64,000 bases of DNA from Flavobacterium flabelliforme (GCF_017948675.1 NZ_JAGFBU010000007.1:1-64000), one strand, 5' to 3'; counted from the first letter of the stretch, positions 34,964-44,543 are shown. Notes: generated by a model from the sequence alone, not told the origin. Numbers and translations: made by a program.

Positions 34964-35596
34964 TTAGTCAATTAGCGTAACTAAATCTTCTTTGCTTTTT
35001 CTAAATTTTTCTAAATTAACCAACCAGTCATTTTCAACATCTCTGTAACCAATAGGGAGAATTACACAACTTCTTAGTCCTTTTGCTCTTAGTCCCAAAA
35101 TCTCATCTAAGGCATTCTCATCAAAACCTTCTATAGGTGTACTATCTACTTCCTCAAAAGCTGCTGCTGCAATTGCTTGCGAAAAAGCAATATAAGCTTG
35201 TCTTGCTGCATGCTGAAAATTTAATTCTGGATCTCTTTGAGGATATAGTCCTAGAAGCATTTGTCGGTAATTTTCAAAACCTTCATTTTTGAAACCACGA
35301 ATTTCATTTGTTAGATCAAAAACCTTATTAATACGGTCTTCAGTATAATTATCCCAAGCAGCAAAAACTAATAAATGAGAACAATCGGTAATTACTGGCT
35401 GATTCCATCCGATAACTCTTATTTTTTCTTTAACTTCTTGATTAGTAATCACTATAATTTCAAAAGGTTGTAAACCACTTGAAGTTGGTGCTAATGAAGC
35501 TGCTTCAATGATGTTGTCAATTTTTTCTTGAGAGACTTTTTGACCATTCATTGCTTTAGTAGCATAACGCCATTTTAATTTATCTATTAATTCCAT
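34964..35596 (-). CDS. Nitroreductase-family NAD(P)H-dependent oxidoreductase
   Basis: A 210-residue FMN-dependent nitroreductase of the NfsB-like group. The N-terminal KWRYATKAMNGQKVS, FMN-phosphate contacts in SLAPTSSGLQPFEIIVI, and AFSQAIAAAAFEEVDSTPIEGF with the C-terminal RSCVILPIGYRDVEND are typical. It reduces nitroaromatics or quinones. It is last in a three-gene operon with DoxX-like and TetR genes, which suggests a detoxification response. Confidence 0.9.
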   Translation of the reverse strand: MELIDKLKWRYATKAMNGQKVSQEKIDNIIEAASLAPTSSGLQPFEIIVITNQEVKEKIRVIGWNQPVITDCSHLLVFAAWDNYTEDRINKVFDLTNEIRGFKNEGFENYRQMLLGLYPQRDPELNFQHAARQAYIAFSQAIAAAAFEEVDSTPIEGFDENALDEILGLRAKGLRSCVILPIGYRDVENDWLVNLEKFRKSKEDLVTLID

Positions 35597-35638
35597 TTTT
35601 ATTTATTTATTCTTGTTTATTTATAATGCGGTAAAATT

Positions 35639-36217
35639 TTAAAGTTTGATGCTATCCCAAGCCGCTTGAAAAGCATCTTTTAATACAGTATCACCTAGTT
35701 GACAAAGCTTTCTATTTTCCATATTCATCAAAAAAGCTAACGGATAAATGGTAAAAGCATACAATAAATAGGGAGAGCTATCTTTTATAATTCTATCTTC
35801 TTTTGCCTTGGTCCACAAATCAAAAAGTGGGGTAATAAATTTCAATCCTTCTTGTCTGGTTTCTTCATCAATCATTGGTGTGTTATCACATTGAGATAAA
35901 AATGAAGCTTCTTCTTTCTGATTTATTTTAAAATCTGCCATATTAAACCATATTTTTTCAAAACGTTCTTTTACACTTTTTTCAGGATCATATTCTTTGA
36001 ATGCAGCTTCGGCAAAAGAAGCTTTTACGTCTAAATATAACTGATTAACCATATCTTGTTTGCTCTCAAAATATAGGTAAATAGTTGCTGGAGAAACATT
36101 GGCAAGTTTGGCAACTTTAGACATAGAGGCACCTTGAATACCACCATTATTAACTAAATTCAGTGTAGCTTTCAAAAGTGCCATTCGTTTTTCAATACTT
36201 TTTTGGAGTAATGCCAT
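35639..36217 (-). CDS. TetR/AcrR family repressor
   Basis: A 192-residue regulator with an N-terminal helix-turn-helix (MSKVAKLANVSPATIYLYFESKQDMVNQLY, residues about 32-60) and a ligand-binding helical domain. It is 1 bp after the DoxX-like gene and 42 bp before the nitroreductase gene. It probably controls this operon through the ATGAACGTTCAT palindrome at 36651; that link is inferred from position. Confidence 0.92.
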   Translation of the reverse strand: MALLQKSIEKRMALLKATLNLVNNGGIQGASMSKVAKLANVSPATIYLYFESKQDMVNQLYLDVKASFAEAAFKEYDPEKSVKERFEKIWFNMADFKINQKEEASFLSQCDNTPMIDEETRQEGLKFITPLFDLWTKAKEDRIIKDSSPYLLYAFTIYPLAFLMNMENRKLCQLGDTVLKDAFQAAWDSIKL

Positions 36218-36218
36218 A

Positions 36219-36608
36219 TTAATTTTTATTAAAATAGATATTTTTCAATTTCCATGCTATGCCAATAAACACAAGCTGAATAGGCAAACGAATTAAAGCT
36301 GCTTGATGACTTCCAATTGCTGGTGTATCTGAGAAAACATCCCAAATATGAATGGGTAAAAAAACAAGCATCAATACCAATAATGAAAAAGCTCCAACTC
36401 CTCTGTATTTTTTAATTAAAAGAAGTAATCCTATACCAATTTCTACAACACCAGAAACATAAATTATTGCTGTTTTAAAACCAAGAAAACTTGGAACAAA
36501 AGGAATATAAAATTCAGGTTTTATAAAATGATTTATACCTCCATAAATGATAAAAATAGCCATGATAATTAGAACTACACTCCATATTTTTTTTGCAACA
36601 TTCTCCAT
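36219..36608 (-). CDS. DoxX-like membrane protein
   Basis: A 129-residue protein with four hydrophobic helices (about residues 10-25, 45-63, 72-88, 103-122). GINHFIKPEFYIPFVPSFLGF and YVSGVVEIGIGLLLLIKKYRG are typical of the DoxX family. These proteins couple to quinone or thiol redox at the membrane in ways not well known. It is first in the operon with the TetR and nitroreductase genes. Confidence 0.88.
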   Translation of the reverse strand: MENVAKKIWSVVLIIMAIFIIYGGINHFIKPEFYIPFVPSFLGFKTAIIYVSGVVEIGIGLLLLIKKYRGVGAFSLLVLMLVFLPIHIWDVFSDTPAIGSHQAALIRLPIQLVFIGIAWKLKNIYFNKN

Positions 36609-36650
36609 ATTTCTATTTATTTAAGAGTACAAAAGTAAAATAAAAAAAGA

Positions 36651-36662
36651 ATGAACGTTCAT
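36651..36662. promoter_or_regulatory. Palindromic operator upstream of the DoxX operon
   Basis: ATGAACGTTCAT is a perfect 12-bp palindrome (14 bp as AATGAACGTTCATA). On the - strand, TACTTTTG, a good -7 box, lies about 20 bp downstream, so the palindrome covers the -33 region. It is the likely site of the TetR repressor encoded in the same operon. Confidence 0.65.
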
Positions 36663-36921
36663 AAATTTATATTTTAATTTATTTTAAATAAAATTATTAT
36701 TTCAATAAAATCTATAAATGAATAATTCTGAAACAATTTTAGACCTCAAATTTTATGTTTTTTTATTCGTTAAAAAACTCATAAACAACAAAATAAAACC
36801 TACACTTTCTATCGAACTAATAAAAAATGAATTACGTAAAGCATTAATTCACATATTAATACAGGGAAATATAAATACATTTGTACGATATTAGTATTGT
36901 TAAAAATATGTTAAAATTAAA

Positions 36922-36954
36922 TTAAACGAACGTTTAATTTAAACAGTTGTTTAA
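36922..36954. promoter_or_regulatory. Twin palindromic TetR operators of the efflux operon
   Basis: Two 16-bp palindromes, TTAAACGaaCGTTTAA (36922-36937) and TTAAACAgtTGTTTAA (36939-36954), are spaced 17 bp centre to centre. A -7 type box TAATTTTG (36952-36959) overlaps the second, and the TetR gene starts at 36981. This is a clear autoregulation site. Confidence 0.75.
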
Positions 36955-36980
36955 TTTTGCTCTCCTAAAAAAATCAGTAC

Positions 36981-37607
36981 TTGGAAACTAATTTTAACGA
37001 TAAACAAATCAAGATACTCGAAGTAGCAGAAGTGCTGTTTTCGGAAAAAGGTTTTGATGGTACTTCGATACGAGATATATCTAAGGAGGCGAAAATAAAT
37101 ATCGCTATGATTTCTTACTATTTTGGATCTAAAGAAAGGCTACTAGAAGATTTAATTATTTATAGAACATCCGACTTAAAATTGCAATTAGATTACTTGA
37201 TACTAGAAAATCTAGAGCCCATTGAAAAAGTAAATAAGCTAATTGAACTTTACATTAATCGTGTCAATTGCAATAGAGGAATTTACAGAATTTTACATTT
37301 CGAATTTACTTCAAAAAAGAGAAATTTAAATCACGAGGCTTTCTCTGAACTCAAAAAAGGAAATCTCAAGTCCTTAGAAGCCATTATAATAGAAGGACAA
37401 ACCAAAGGTGTTTTTAAAAAGGATATTGTCATTCCGCTGATCACTCCCACTATTTTAGGTACATTTTTTCATTTTCAGATGAATAAGCCCTTTTTTGAAA
37501 ACTTATTAAACTTGAATACGGAAGCTTTATATAATAATTACATCAAAACAATTCTCACAAAACACATTCAACAAACAATAAAAGCACTACTGGTATATGA
37601 AAGTTAG
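36981..37607 (+). CDS. TetR/AcrR family regulator of the efflux operon
   Basis: A 208-residue regulator starting at TTG 36981; no ATG lies near a suitable position. The HTH is IRDISKEAKINIAMISYYFGSKERLLEDLI (residues about 30-59). The ligand domain is helical. The gene overlaps the TolC gene by 11 bp and so is part of the efflux operon. The twin operators upstream suggest that it represses its own operon until a toxic compound binds. Confidence 0.9.
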   Translation: METNFNDKQIKILEVAEVLFSEKGFDGTSIRDISKEAKINIAMISYYFGSKERLLEDLIIYRTSDLKLQLDYLILENLEPIEKVNKLIELYINRVNCNRGIYRILHFEFTSKKRNLNHEAFSELKKGNLKSLEAIIIEGQTKGVFKKDIVIPLITPTILGTFFHFQMNKPFFENLLNLNTEALYNNYIKTILTKHIQQTIKALLVYES

Positions 37608-38925
37608 TCAAATAATGTTCTTAGGAATCTTCTTCATCGGAATTAATTCTATTGAAGCACAAGAGAGAACGAGTTTTTCCCTTGAGGAAGCCATTCATAT
37701 GGCTTGGACCAAAAGTAATGAGGTCTCTTTGGCAAACACGAAAGTGAATACCAAAAAATATGAATTACAGTCTGTAAAAAACAATCAGTATCCTGATTTT
37801 AAGGTTTCTGGACAGTACCAACGATTAGCAAAAGCTTCTGTCGATTTAAAAATCAATAAAAACAGTGGTTCTACTAATTCTGTTCCAGTTGTAAACCAAT
37901 TGATGATTGCTCAGGCAAATGCCAACTTACCAATTTTTGCAGGATTCAAAATTCAAAACAGTATAAAGGTTTACGATAATCTCTATCAAGCAGAAACAGC
38001 CAATTCTTTGCAAACTAAAGAAGATGTTGCCATGAGTGTTGTAAATTATTATGCCAGCTTGTACAAAGCACAAAAAACGGTAGAACTTCTAAAAGAAAAC
38101 CAAAAGAAAGCACAACAACGTGTAACTGATTTTTTAGAATTAGAGAAAAACGGGATCATTCCTAGAAATGATTTATTAAAATCACAATTACAGGTTTCTA
38201 AAGTGCAACTTTCCTTAGATGAAGCCAACAATAATTTGAACATTGTCAATTTTTCTTTAACAACATTATTAAAATTACCTGCTGATACTAAATTAGAAGT
38301 AAAAGAAAGTGATTTTGTTGATTTTAGGATGGATAATATTCCAACAAATGAAGAACCTGCTTTGCAAAATCGTAAGGACCTAGAAGCAATACATTTTCAG
38401 GAAAAAGCAAGTGAAGCAAATATAAAAGTTGCCAGAAGTGCTTACTATCCTTCTCTATCCCTTATTGCTGGATATACGATATTAGATGTTAAGAATGTAG
38501 TTACAGTTCAAAACGCAATGAATTTTGGTGTTGGAGTTTCTTATGATTTGAGTTCGATTCTAAAAAATGGAACAATGGTAAAACTAGCGGAAAGCAAAGC
38601 ATCTGAAGTACAAAATTCAGAAGACATGCTTACTGATTATATTAAAATACAAGTTCAAAAATCAATAGAAGATTATCAATTAGCCCTTAAACAAAGTAAT
38701 GTTTATGGGGAAGCAGTAGAGCAATCTACTGAGAACTATAGAATTATAAAAGATAAATACGACAACGGATTATCAGACACTAATGATTTGCTAGAGGCAG
38801 ATGTAGAGCAATTAAACGCTACCATTAATAAAGCTTTAGCCAAAGCTAATGTCGTTCAAAAATATTATGAGTTACTTTCAGTAACAGGACAATTATCAAA
38901 AACTTTCAACCTTTCAAAAATATAA
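37597..38925 (+). CDS. TolC-family outer membrane efflux protein
   Basis: A 442-residue outer membrane channel with a signal peptide (residues 1-21, ending IEAQ). The tandem half-repeats are seen: FSLEEAIHMAWTKSNEVSLANTK ... YEL and, in the second half, NRKDLEAIHFQEKASEANIKVARSAYYPSLSLIAGY, each a TolC coiled-coil plus beta unit. It should form the exit duct for the EmrAB-type pump encoded next. 11 bp separate it from the HlyD gene. Confidence 0.93.
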   Translation: MKVSQIMFLGIFFIGINSIEAQERTSFSLEEAIHMAWTKSNEVSLANTKVNTKKYELQSVKNNQYPDFKVSGQYQRLAKASVDLKINKNSGSTNSVPVVNQLMIAQANANLPIFAGFKIQNSIKVYDNLYQAETANSLQTKEDVAMSVVNYYASLYKAQKTVELLKENQKKAQQRVTDFLELEKNGIIPRNDLLKSQLQVSKVQLSLDEANNNLNIVNFSLTTLLKLPADTKLEVKESDFVDFRMDNIPTNEEPALQNRKDLEAIHFQEKASEANIKVARSAYYPSLSLIAGYTILDVKNVVTVQNAMNFGVGVSYDLSSILKNGTMVKLAESKASEVQNSEDMLTDYIKIQVQKSIEDYQLALKQSNVYGEAVEQSTENYRIIKDKYDNGLSDTNDLLEADVEQLNATINKALAKANVVQKYYELLSVTGQLSKTFNLSKI

Positions 38926-38936
38926 TAATTACTCAC

Positions 38937-40016
38937 ATGGAAAAGAAAAAAACAAATACAAAATTTATTATTATCCTAGTGGTATTGGTCGTATTAGGAG
39001 GAGGATATGGAAGTTACAAATACATTCACTCACTAGCACATGAGCAAACAGATGACGCTCAAATTGAGAAAAACATGAACCCGATTATTCCAAGAGTATC
39101 AGGCTATGTAAACAAAGTATATATTAAGGATAACGATTTTGTAAAAAAAGGTGATACCTTATTTACAATCGATAAAAAAGATTACCAATTAAAAATTGCT
39201 GAAGCTACAGCGGCACTAGCTGCTGCCGAAGGAAACTTTGAAGTTTCAAGAGCAGACATTAGTAGTGCTCTTGCAAGTGTTTCTGCATCAGATGCCAATG
39301 TACAATCTGCAAGCGGAAATATAGAAAGTGCTAAAATTAGATTGGCACAAATAACAAGTGATTATAATCGTTACAGTAATTTATATAAAAGTCATACGAT
39401 TACTAAACAACAATACGAACAAGCGTCTACAGCAAAACAAGAAGCAGAAAACCAAGTTCATATTTTGCAACAGCAACAAAAAGCTAGTGCGTATCAAAAA
39501 TCAGTTATTATAGCAAAATCTAAAGCTTCAGATAAATTAACTGAAGTAGCTGCTGCCAATATCAAAAGAGCACAAGCTTTACTAGATGCTGCAAAATTAA
39601 ATATTTCCTATACTGTTATTACAGCAGCAATTGATGGGCAAGTATCAAAAATTGATATTCAACCAGGACAATTAGTACAACCAGGACAATCGTTATTTTA
39701 TATTATCAACAACCAAGAAGCTTGGGTAATTGCTAATTTCAAAGAAACACAATTGAACAAAATGGTAATGGGACAAAAAGTAACCTTAAAAGTAGATGCG
39801 TATCCAGATTACAAATTTCAAGGAACGATTACTTCTTTTTCACCTGCTACAGGATCTCGATTTTCTATTTTACCTCCAGATAATGCCACTGGAAACTTTG
39901 TAAAAACAATTCAAAGATTACCCGTAAAAATAAGTTTAGATGCTTCAAACGATGCTGAAAAAATAAAATTATTACGACCAGGGATGAATGTTGATGTTGA
40001 CGTACATGTAAAATAA
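38937..40016 (+). CDS. HlyD/EmrA-type membrane fusion protein
   Basis: A 359-residue periplasmic adaptor with one N-terminal helix (residues 10-27), the biotinyl-lipoyl motif PRVSGYVNKVYIKDNDFVKKGD, a long coiled coil (residues about 85-215), and the second lipoyl half VITAAIDGQVSKIDIQPGQLVQPGQ. It bridges the inner-membrane pump and TolC. It lies directly before the EmrB gene with 1 bp between. Confidence 0.94.
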   Translation: MEKKKTNTKFIIILVVLVVLGGGYGSYKYIHSLAHEQTDDAQIEKNMNPIIPRVSGYVNKVYIKDNDFVKKGDTLFTIDKKDYQLKIAEATAALAAAEGNFEVSRADISSALASVSASDANVQSASGNIESAKIRLAQITSDYNRYSNLYKSHTITKQQYEQASTAKQEAENQVHILQQQQKASAYQKSVIIAKSKASDKLTEVAAANIKRAQALLDAAKLNISYTVITAAIDGQVSKIDIQPGQLVQPGQSLFYIINNQEAWVIANFKETQLNKMVMGQKVTLKVDAYPDYKFQGTITSFSPATGSRFSILPPDNATGNFVKTIQRLPVKISLDASNDAEKIKLLRPGMNVDVDVHVK

Positions 40017-40017
40017 A

Positions 40018-41598
40018 ATGACAGGAACTGAAGACGATTTAGTAGAATATGGCTTTAGAAGAGTAATCATTACGATAACAGCAGTACTTTGTGCGCTGTT
40101 GGAGATTGTAGATACTACTATTGTCAACGTAGCTTTGACCAACATGAGGGGAAGCCTTGGCGCCACATTAACTGATGTAGCTTGGGTAATTACCGCATAC
40201 GCAATTGCAAACGTTATTGTTATTCCGATGACGAGCTGGCTTTCACAACAATTTGGAAGACGTAATTATTTTGTGGTTTCCATTATTATTTTTACAACTG
40301 CATCTTTTTTATGTGGAAACGCCACTAATATTTGGGAACTTATAGCTTTTCGATTTATACAAGGACTTGGTGGTGGAGCTTTATTAGTTACGGCTCAAAC
40401 CATTATAACCGAAAGTTATCCGATGGCTAAACGTGGAATGGCGCAAGCTATTTACGGAATGGGTGTAATTGTTGGGCCTACACTTGGCCCGCCATTAGGA
40501 GGTTATTTAGTAGATAATTTTTCTTGGCCTTATATTTTTTATATCAATATACCGCTTGGAATTATAGCTGCTATTTTAGCTTTTACTTTTGTAAGAAGTC
40601 CAAAATATGGTGAAAAGCTAAAAGCAAGTCAAGTCGATTGGTGGGGAATTGTACTTTTATCGGCTTTCATTGGTTCTTTACAATTTGTCTTAGAACACGG
40701 TCAGCAAGACGATTGGTTTAATAATACTACAATCACTGCACTTAGTGTGGTATCGGTTTTTGGTTTGGTATTGTTTATCTGGAGAGAATTGACTTATAAA
40801 TATCCAATTGTTAATCTAAGTGTTTTAAAGGACGGAAACTTAAGAATTGGAACAATCATGTGTTTTATTCTTGGATTCGGACTTTATGGATCAACTTTAA
40901 TTATCCCGATTTATACACAATCTGTTCTAGGGTGGACTGCTACTGATGCAGGATTGTTACTTATTCCAGGTTCAATAACTACAGCTTTTATGATGCCAAT
41001 TGTTGGTCGATTGATTCAAAAAGGGGTTCCGCAAGGATATATGGTTGGAGTTGGATTCTTAATTTTCTTTTTCTTTACCTTAATGATGTATAATAATATG
41101 ACACCAGACACCGGTACTGAACATTTATATTGGCCTTTAATTTTAAGAGGAATTGGATTGGGTTTACTTTTTGTACCGATAACCACTTTATCTCTTTCTA
41201 CCTTAAAAGGAAAACATATTGGAGAAGGTGCTGCTTTTACAGGTATGATGAGACAACTTGGAGGTTCTTTTGGTATTGCTATCATTACCACTTTTATTAC
41301 AAGATTCAGTCAGAAGCATCGTGTAGATTTAATCTCTAATCTTGACGGAACTAAACTTGAAGTACAAGAAAAGATTGCCTTATTACAAAAAGGGTTTATG
41401 TCTAAGGGTTTTAGTACTAACGAGGCTCTGAAAAAAGCCTATCAAGTAATCGATTATTCGGTATTAAAGCAAAGTACCGTTTTGGCTTACATGGATATTT
41501 TTCTCTACTTAGGTATTATGTTCCTTTGTTGTATTCCAATTATCTTTTTTATTAAAAAAGGAAAAAACAAAATCAATCCTGCAGATGCAATGCACTAA
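40018..41598 (+). CDS. EmrB-type DHA2 MFS drug exporter
   Basis: A 526-residue transporter with about 14 hydrophobic segments, as in the DHA2 drug:H+ antiporter family. Visible are LEIVDTTIVNVALTNMRGSL, the motif A-like stretch WLSQQFGRRNY, and the antiporter motif C region GMGVIVGPTLGPPLGGYL. It is the pump of the operon and exports hydrophobic toxins across both membranes with the adaptor and channel. A terminator follows. Confidence 0.95.
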   Translation: MTGTEDDLVEYGFRRVIITITAVLCALLEIVDTTIVNVALTNMRGSLGATLTDVAWVITAYAIANVIVIPMTSWLSQQFGRRNYFVVSIIIFTTASFLCGNATNIWELIAFRFIQGLGGGALLVTAQTIITESYPMAKRGMAQAIYGMGVIVGPTLGPPLGGYLVDNFSWPYIFYINIPLGIIAAILAFTFVRSPKYGEKLKASQVDWWGIVLLSAFIGSLQFVLEHGQQDDWFNNTTITALSVVSVFGLVLFIWRELTYKYPIVNLSVLKDGNLRIGTIMCFILGFGLYGSTLIIPIYTQSVLGWTATDAGLLLIPGSITTAFMMPIVGRLIQKGVPQGYMVGVGFLIFFFFTLMMYNNMTPDTGTEHLYWPLILRGIGLGLLFVPITTLSLSTLKGKHIGEGAAFTGMMRQLGGSFGIAIITTFITRFSQKHRVDLISNLDGTKLEVQEKIALLQKGFMSKGFSTNEALKKAYQVIDYSVLKQSTVLAYMDIFLYLGIMFLCCIPIIFFIKKGKNKINPADAMH

Positions 41599-41611
41599 TT
41601 TGATTTTAATA

Positions 41612-41646
41612 AAAAACGCCGAAATCATTATGATTTCGGCGTTTTT
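41612..41646. terminator. Bidirectional terminator after the efflux operon
   Basis: Stem AAAAACGCCGAAATCA / TGATTTCGGCGTTTTT with a 3-base loop, between the converging efflux and yaaA genes. Confidence 0.92.
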
Positions 41647-41663
41647 ATTTTTATTTTAAATTA

Positions 41664-42422
41664 TTAACGAGTAAAAACAAGCTGATTTTCTTTTGACAAA
41701 TTAGCATCATATTGATAGCCATCATAATTAAATCCTGTCAAATCCTCAATGGTTTCTGCATTGGTATCAATAATATAACGCACCATCATTCCCCTAGCCT
41801 TTTTGGCAAAAAAACTAATTATTTTTAATTTACCATTTTTATAATCTTTGAACTCTGGAGTGATTACTGGAACTTTTAAAGCTTTGACATCAATAGCTGA
41901 AAAATATTCATTGCTCGCTAAATTAACAAATAATTCCCCTTCCTGAAGTTCTTTATTTAATGCTTTTGTGATGATTGGTTTCCAAAAATGATATAAATTT
42001 TGACTCTCATCAATAGCTAATTTTGTTCCCATTTCTAAACGATACGCTTGCATTAAGTCTAGTGGTTTTAGCAAACCGTATAAACCAGAAAGAATCCTTA
42101 AACGATCTTGTAAAGTATCTAATTTATCTAAAGGAATCGAAAAAGCATCTAATCCCGTATAAACATCTCCATCAAAAGTATAAATCGCTGGACGTGCATT
42201 TGCTGTAGTAAAAGGTGCTTTCCATTCTTGATTTCTTTTCCAATTTAAATCTGCTAATTTATCCGAAATGCTCATTAAACTTGCTAATTCAGCAGGTTTT
42301 TTATCTTTTAAAATTTTATGAACCTCTCTCGATTCCTTTAAAAAAGACGGTTCTGTATGTTGTGCAGTTGGTAATTCCTTTTCGAAATTTAAAGATTTAG
42401 CTGGCGATATCACAATTTTCAT
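41664..42422 (-). CDS. yaaA: Peroxide-stress protein YaaA family
   Basis: A 252-residue YaaA/DUF328 protein. The N-terminus MKIVISPAKSLNFEKELPT, the centre SGLYGLLKPLDLMQAYRLEMGT, and ISFFAKKARGMMVRYIID are conserved in the family, which lowers free iron and DNA damage under peroxide stress. Full length, and not in an operon. Confidence 0.93.
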   Translation of the reverse strand: MKIVISPAKSLNFEKELPTAQHTEPSFLKESREVHKILKDKKPAELASLMSISDKLADLNWKRNQEWKAPFTTANARPAIYTFDGDVYTGLDAFSIPLDKLDTLQDRLRILSGLYGLLKPLDLMQAYRLEMGTKLAIDESQNLYHFWKPIITKALNKELQEGELFVNLASNEYFSAIDVKALKVPVITPEFKDYKNGKLKIISFFAKKARGMMVRYIIDTNAETIEDLTGFNYDGYQYDANLSKENQLVFTR

Positions 42423-42590
42423 ATACTCTACTTTTAGTTCTTTTTTATTGATTCTATAAAAGTAGTGATAGAAATTAATAAATAGAAACTAATCAAATTG
42501 ATTTTTATAATAACACCATAGATTTATTAAGTGCAAACTGGCTTTATTTGCTTATTTTTGAGTTTAAATAAATTTTAATTTTCTGCATAA

Positions 42591-43112
42591 ATGAATCCAA
42601 TTGAAATCCGATTAGCAACAATAATTGATTTAGAAACCCTGCGAAAATTAAGTATTCAAACATTTACAGAAACCTTTGAATCGGTTAACACCGCTGAAAA
42701 TCTTGCAAACTATATTGAAAAAAGTTTTAACACAAAGCAATTATCAACAGAGATACTTAATGTTAATTCTGCCTTTTATATTGCTTACTCTAACGAGGAA
42801 CCTATCGGTTATATAAAAATAAATAGTAATGAAGCCCAAACGGAACCTATTGATATTAATGCTTTGGAAATACATAGAATTTATGTAATAAACCCTTTTT
42901 ATGGTAAAAGCATTGGACAATTATTACTCCAAAAAGCGATCGATATAGCACTAAATAATAACAGCTCAATGATTTGGTTGGGTGTGTGGGAAGAAAACAA
43001 AAGAGCACTTCAATTTTATAACAAACATGGTTTTGTAATCTTTGATAAACATATTTTTAGATTAGGAAATGACGAACAGACTGATTTATTAATGAAGATT
43101 AAAATTCAATAA
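42591..43112 (+). CDS. GNAT-family N-acetyltransferase
   Basis: A 173-residue acetyltransferase with IEIRLATIIDLETLRKLSIQTFTETF at the start and the acetyl-CoA loop IYVINPFYGKSIGQLLLQKAI (the RxxGxG/A region with Tyr and Gly substitutions). LGVWEENKRALQFYNKHGF completes the fold. Substrate unknown. A TATTTTTG box at 42553-42560 could be its -7 promoter element. It may also be a ribosomal-protein or small-molecule acetyltransferase. Confidence 0.88.
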   Translation: MNPIEIRLATIIDLETLRKLSIQTFTETFESVNTAENLANYIEKSFNTKQLSTEILNVNSAFYIAYSNEEPIGYIKINSNEAQTEPIDINALEIHRIYVINPFYGKSIGQLLLQKAIDIALNNNSSMIWLGVWEENKRALQFYNKHGFVIFDKHIFRLGNDEQTDLLMKIKIQ

Positions 43113-43182
43113 AAAAAGCTTTGAAGAGTTCTGGATAATTTAAAATTTTCTTATTTCGAATCGAGATGAACTAGATTTAATG

Positions 43183-43190
43183 TATTTTTG
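43183..43190 (+). promoter_or_regulatory. Putative -7 promoter box of the flavin oxidoreductase gene
   Basis: TATTTTTG matches TAnnTTTG and lies 20 bp before ATG 43211. It would place transcription start just inside an upstream in-frame GTG (43190), which favours the ATG as the start. Confidence 0.45.
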
Positions 43191-43210
43191 TGGAAAGATT
43201 ATCAAAAAAC

Positions 43211-44449
43211 ATGAAACAAGATGTAATTATCATTGGAGCAGGATTAGCAGGACTTTCTGCAGCTGTACATTTACACCGTCAAGGACTAAAAGTATTAATT
43301 ATAGAAGCTACAGAGCGAGCAGGAGGAAGAATAAAAACTGACTCCCATGAAGGTTTTCTTTTCGATCGAGGTTTTCAGGTTCTTTTGACTGCCTATCCAG
43401 AGTCAAAATCATTGCTCAATTATAAGGATTTAAATCTAAAAAAATTGTTACCTGGTGCGACTGTACTTTATGATAATGGTCAATTTGAGATTGCAGATCC
43501 TTTCCGAAGACCGTCAGCGGCCTTCGCTACTCTTTTTGCTCCTGTTGGTACATTAAAAGATAAAATAAAGACACTTTGGCTAAAAAATAAATTACAAAAA
43601 TTAACTATAGAAGAAATTTTTCAACAGCCAGAACAAACGACTCGAAAGCAATTATCAGACTATGGGTTTAGCAACAAAATGATTGATCGTTTTTATGGTC
43701 CTTTCCTATCTGGAATTTTCTTAGAAAACAAGCTACAAACCTCGAGTAGAATGTTTGATTTCGTGATGAAAATGTTTTCTGATGGCGATGTAGCAGTTCC
43801 CGCTTTAGGAATGGAAGAAATTCCAAAACAATTAGTTGCAATACTTCCTGAAAATAGTATTCGTTACAACACACAAGTAGTTGAAATAAATGAAAATAGT
43901 GTAATCACTTCCGATGGAACTGTTTTTGAAGCCAATCAAATTCTTTTGGCTACCAACGCTAATTCATTAAGTCAAAAATTTTTTCCTAAACAAAAAATGA
44001 CTTCACATCAAGTAACTACTATCTATTTTGAAGCGAATAAAGCACCTACTGATAAAGCCGTAGTCATACTTAATGCCTCAACCAATAAAAAATGGGTAAA
44101 TAATTTGACTATAATGTCAAATGTTGCTGAAACTTATGCTCCAAAAGGGAAAGTGCTTATTTCTGTTTCTTACAACGGAATTCCACCTCTTGATGATTCT
44201 ACTCTTGCCGAAAACATGAAACAAGAACTTAAAAGATGGTACGGTGAAAAAGTAGATTCATGGAAAATGCTAAAAGCATATCGAATTGAATATGCATTGC
44301 CAAGTCAGGAAAGTGTACGAAATGACATCAAGAGTTCTGAAATTAAAATCTCAGATACGCTATATATTTGTGGAGATAATTTGCTAAACGGTTCTATTAA
44401 TGCCGCCTTAAAAACTGGAAGATTAGCAGCGGAAGCCATGACACGATAA
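43211..44449 (+). CDS. FAD-dependent amine oxidase / phytoene desaturase-like oxidoreductase
   Basis: A 412-residue flavoprotein. I start at ATG 43211 so that the dinucleotide motif VIIIGAGLAGLSAAVHLHRQG falls at residues 5-25, followed by IIEATERAGGRIKTD. The C-terminal FAD contact YICGDNLLNGSINAALKTGRLAAEAM is intact. Such proteins oxidise amines, carotenoid precursors or polyprenyl compounds; there are no carotenoid genes nearby to decide. An unlinked single gene with a convergent terminator downstream. Confidence 0.85.
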   Translation: MKQDVIIIGAGLAGLSAAVHLHRQGLKVLIIEATERAGGRIKTDSHEGFLFDRGFQVLLTAYPESKSLLNYKDLNLKKLLPGATVLYDNGQFEIADPFRRPSAAFATLFAPVGTLKDKIKTLWLKNKLQKLTIEEIFQQPEQTTRKQLSDYGFSNKMIDRFYGPFLSGIFLENKLQTSSRMFDFVMKMFSDGDVAVPALGMEEIPKQLVAILPENSIRYNTQVVEINENSVITSDGTVFEANQILLATNANSLSQKFFPKQKMTSHQVTTIYFEANKAPTDKAVVILNASTNKKWVNNLTIMSNVAETYAPKGKVLISVSYNGIPPLDDSTLAENMKQELKRWYGEKVDSWKMLKAYRIEYALPSQESVRNDIKSSEIKISDTLYICGDNLLNGSINAALKTGRLAAEAMTR

Positions 44450-44483
44450 TTTTTTATTTTAAAACTGATATCCAAAAAGTAAA

Positions 44484-44531
44484 ACTTCACCTGTTCTAAT
44501 GATATAAAAAAGAGGATAAAGAAGGTGAAGT
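44484..44531. terminator. Terminator between converging genes
   Basis: ACTTCACCT (44484-44492) and AGGTGAAGT (44523-44531) form a 9-bp stem with a 30-base loop; T runs follow on the + strand. The stem is weaker than the others in the window. Confidence 0.55.
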
Positions 44532-44543
44532 AATATTTTTTAA

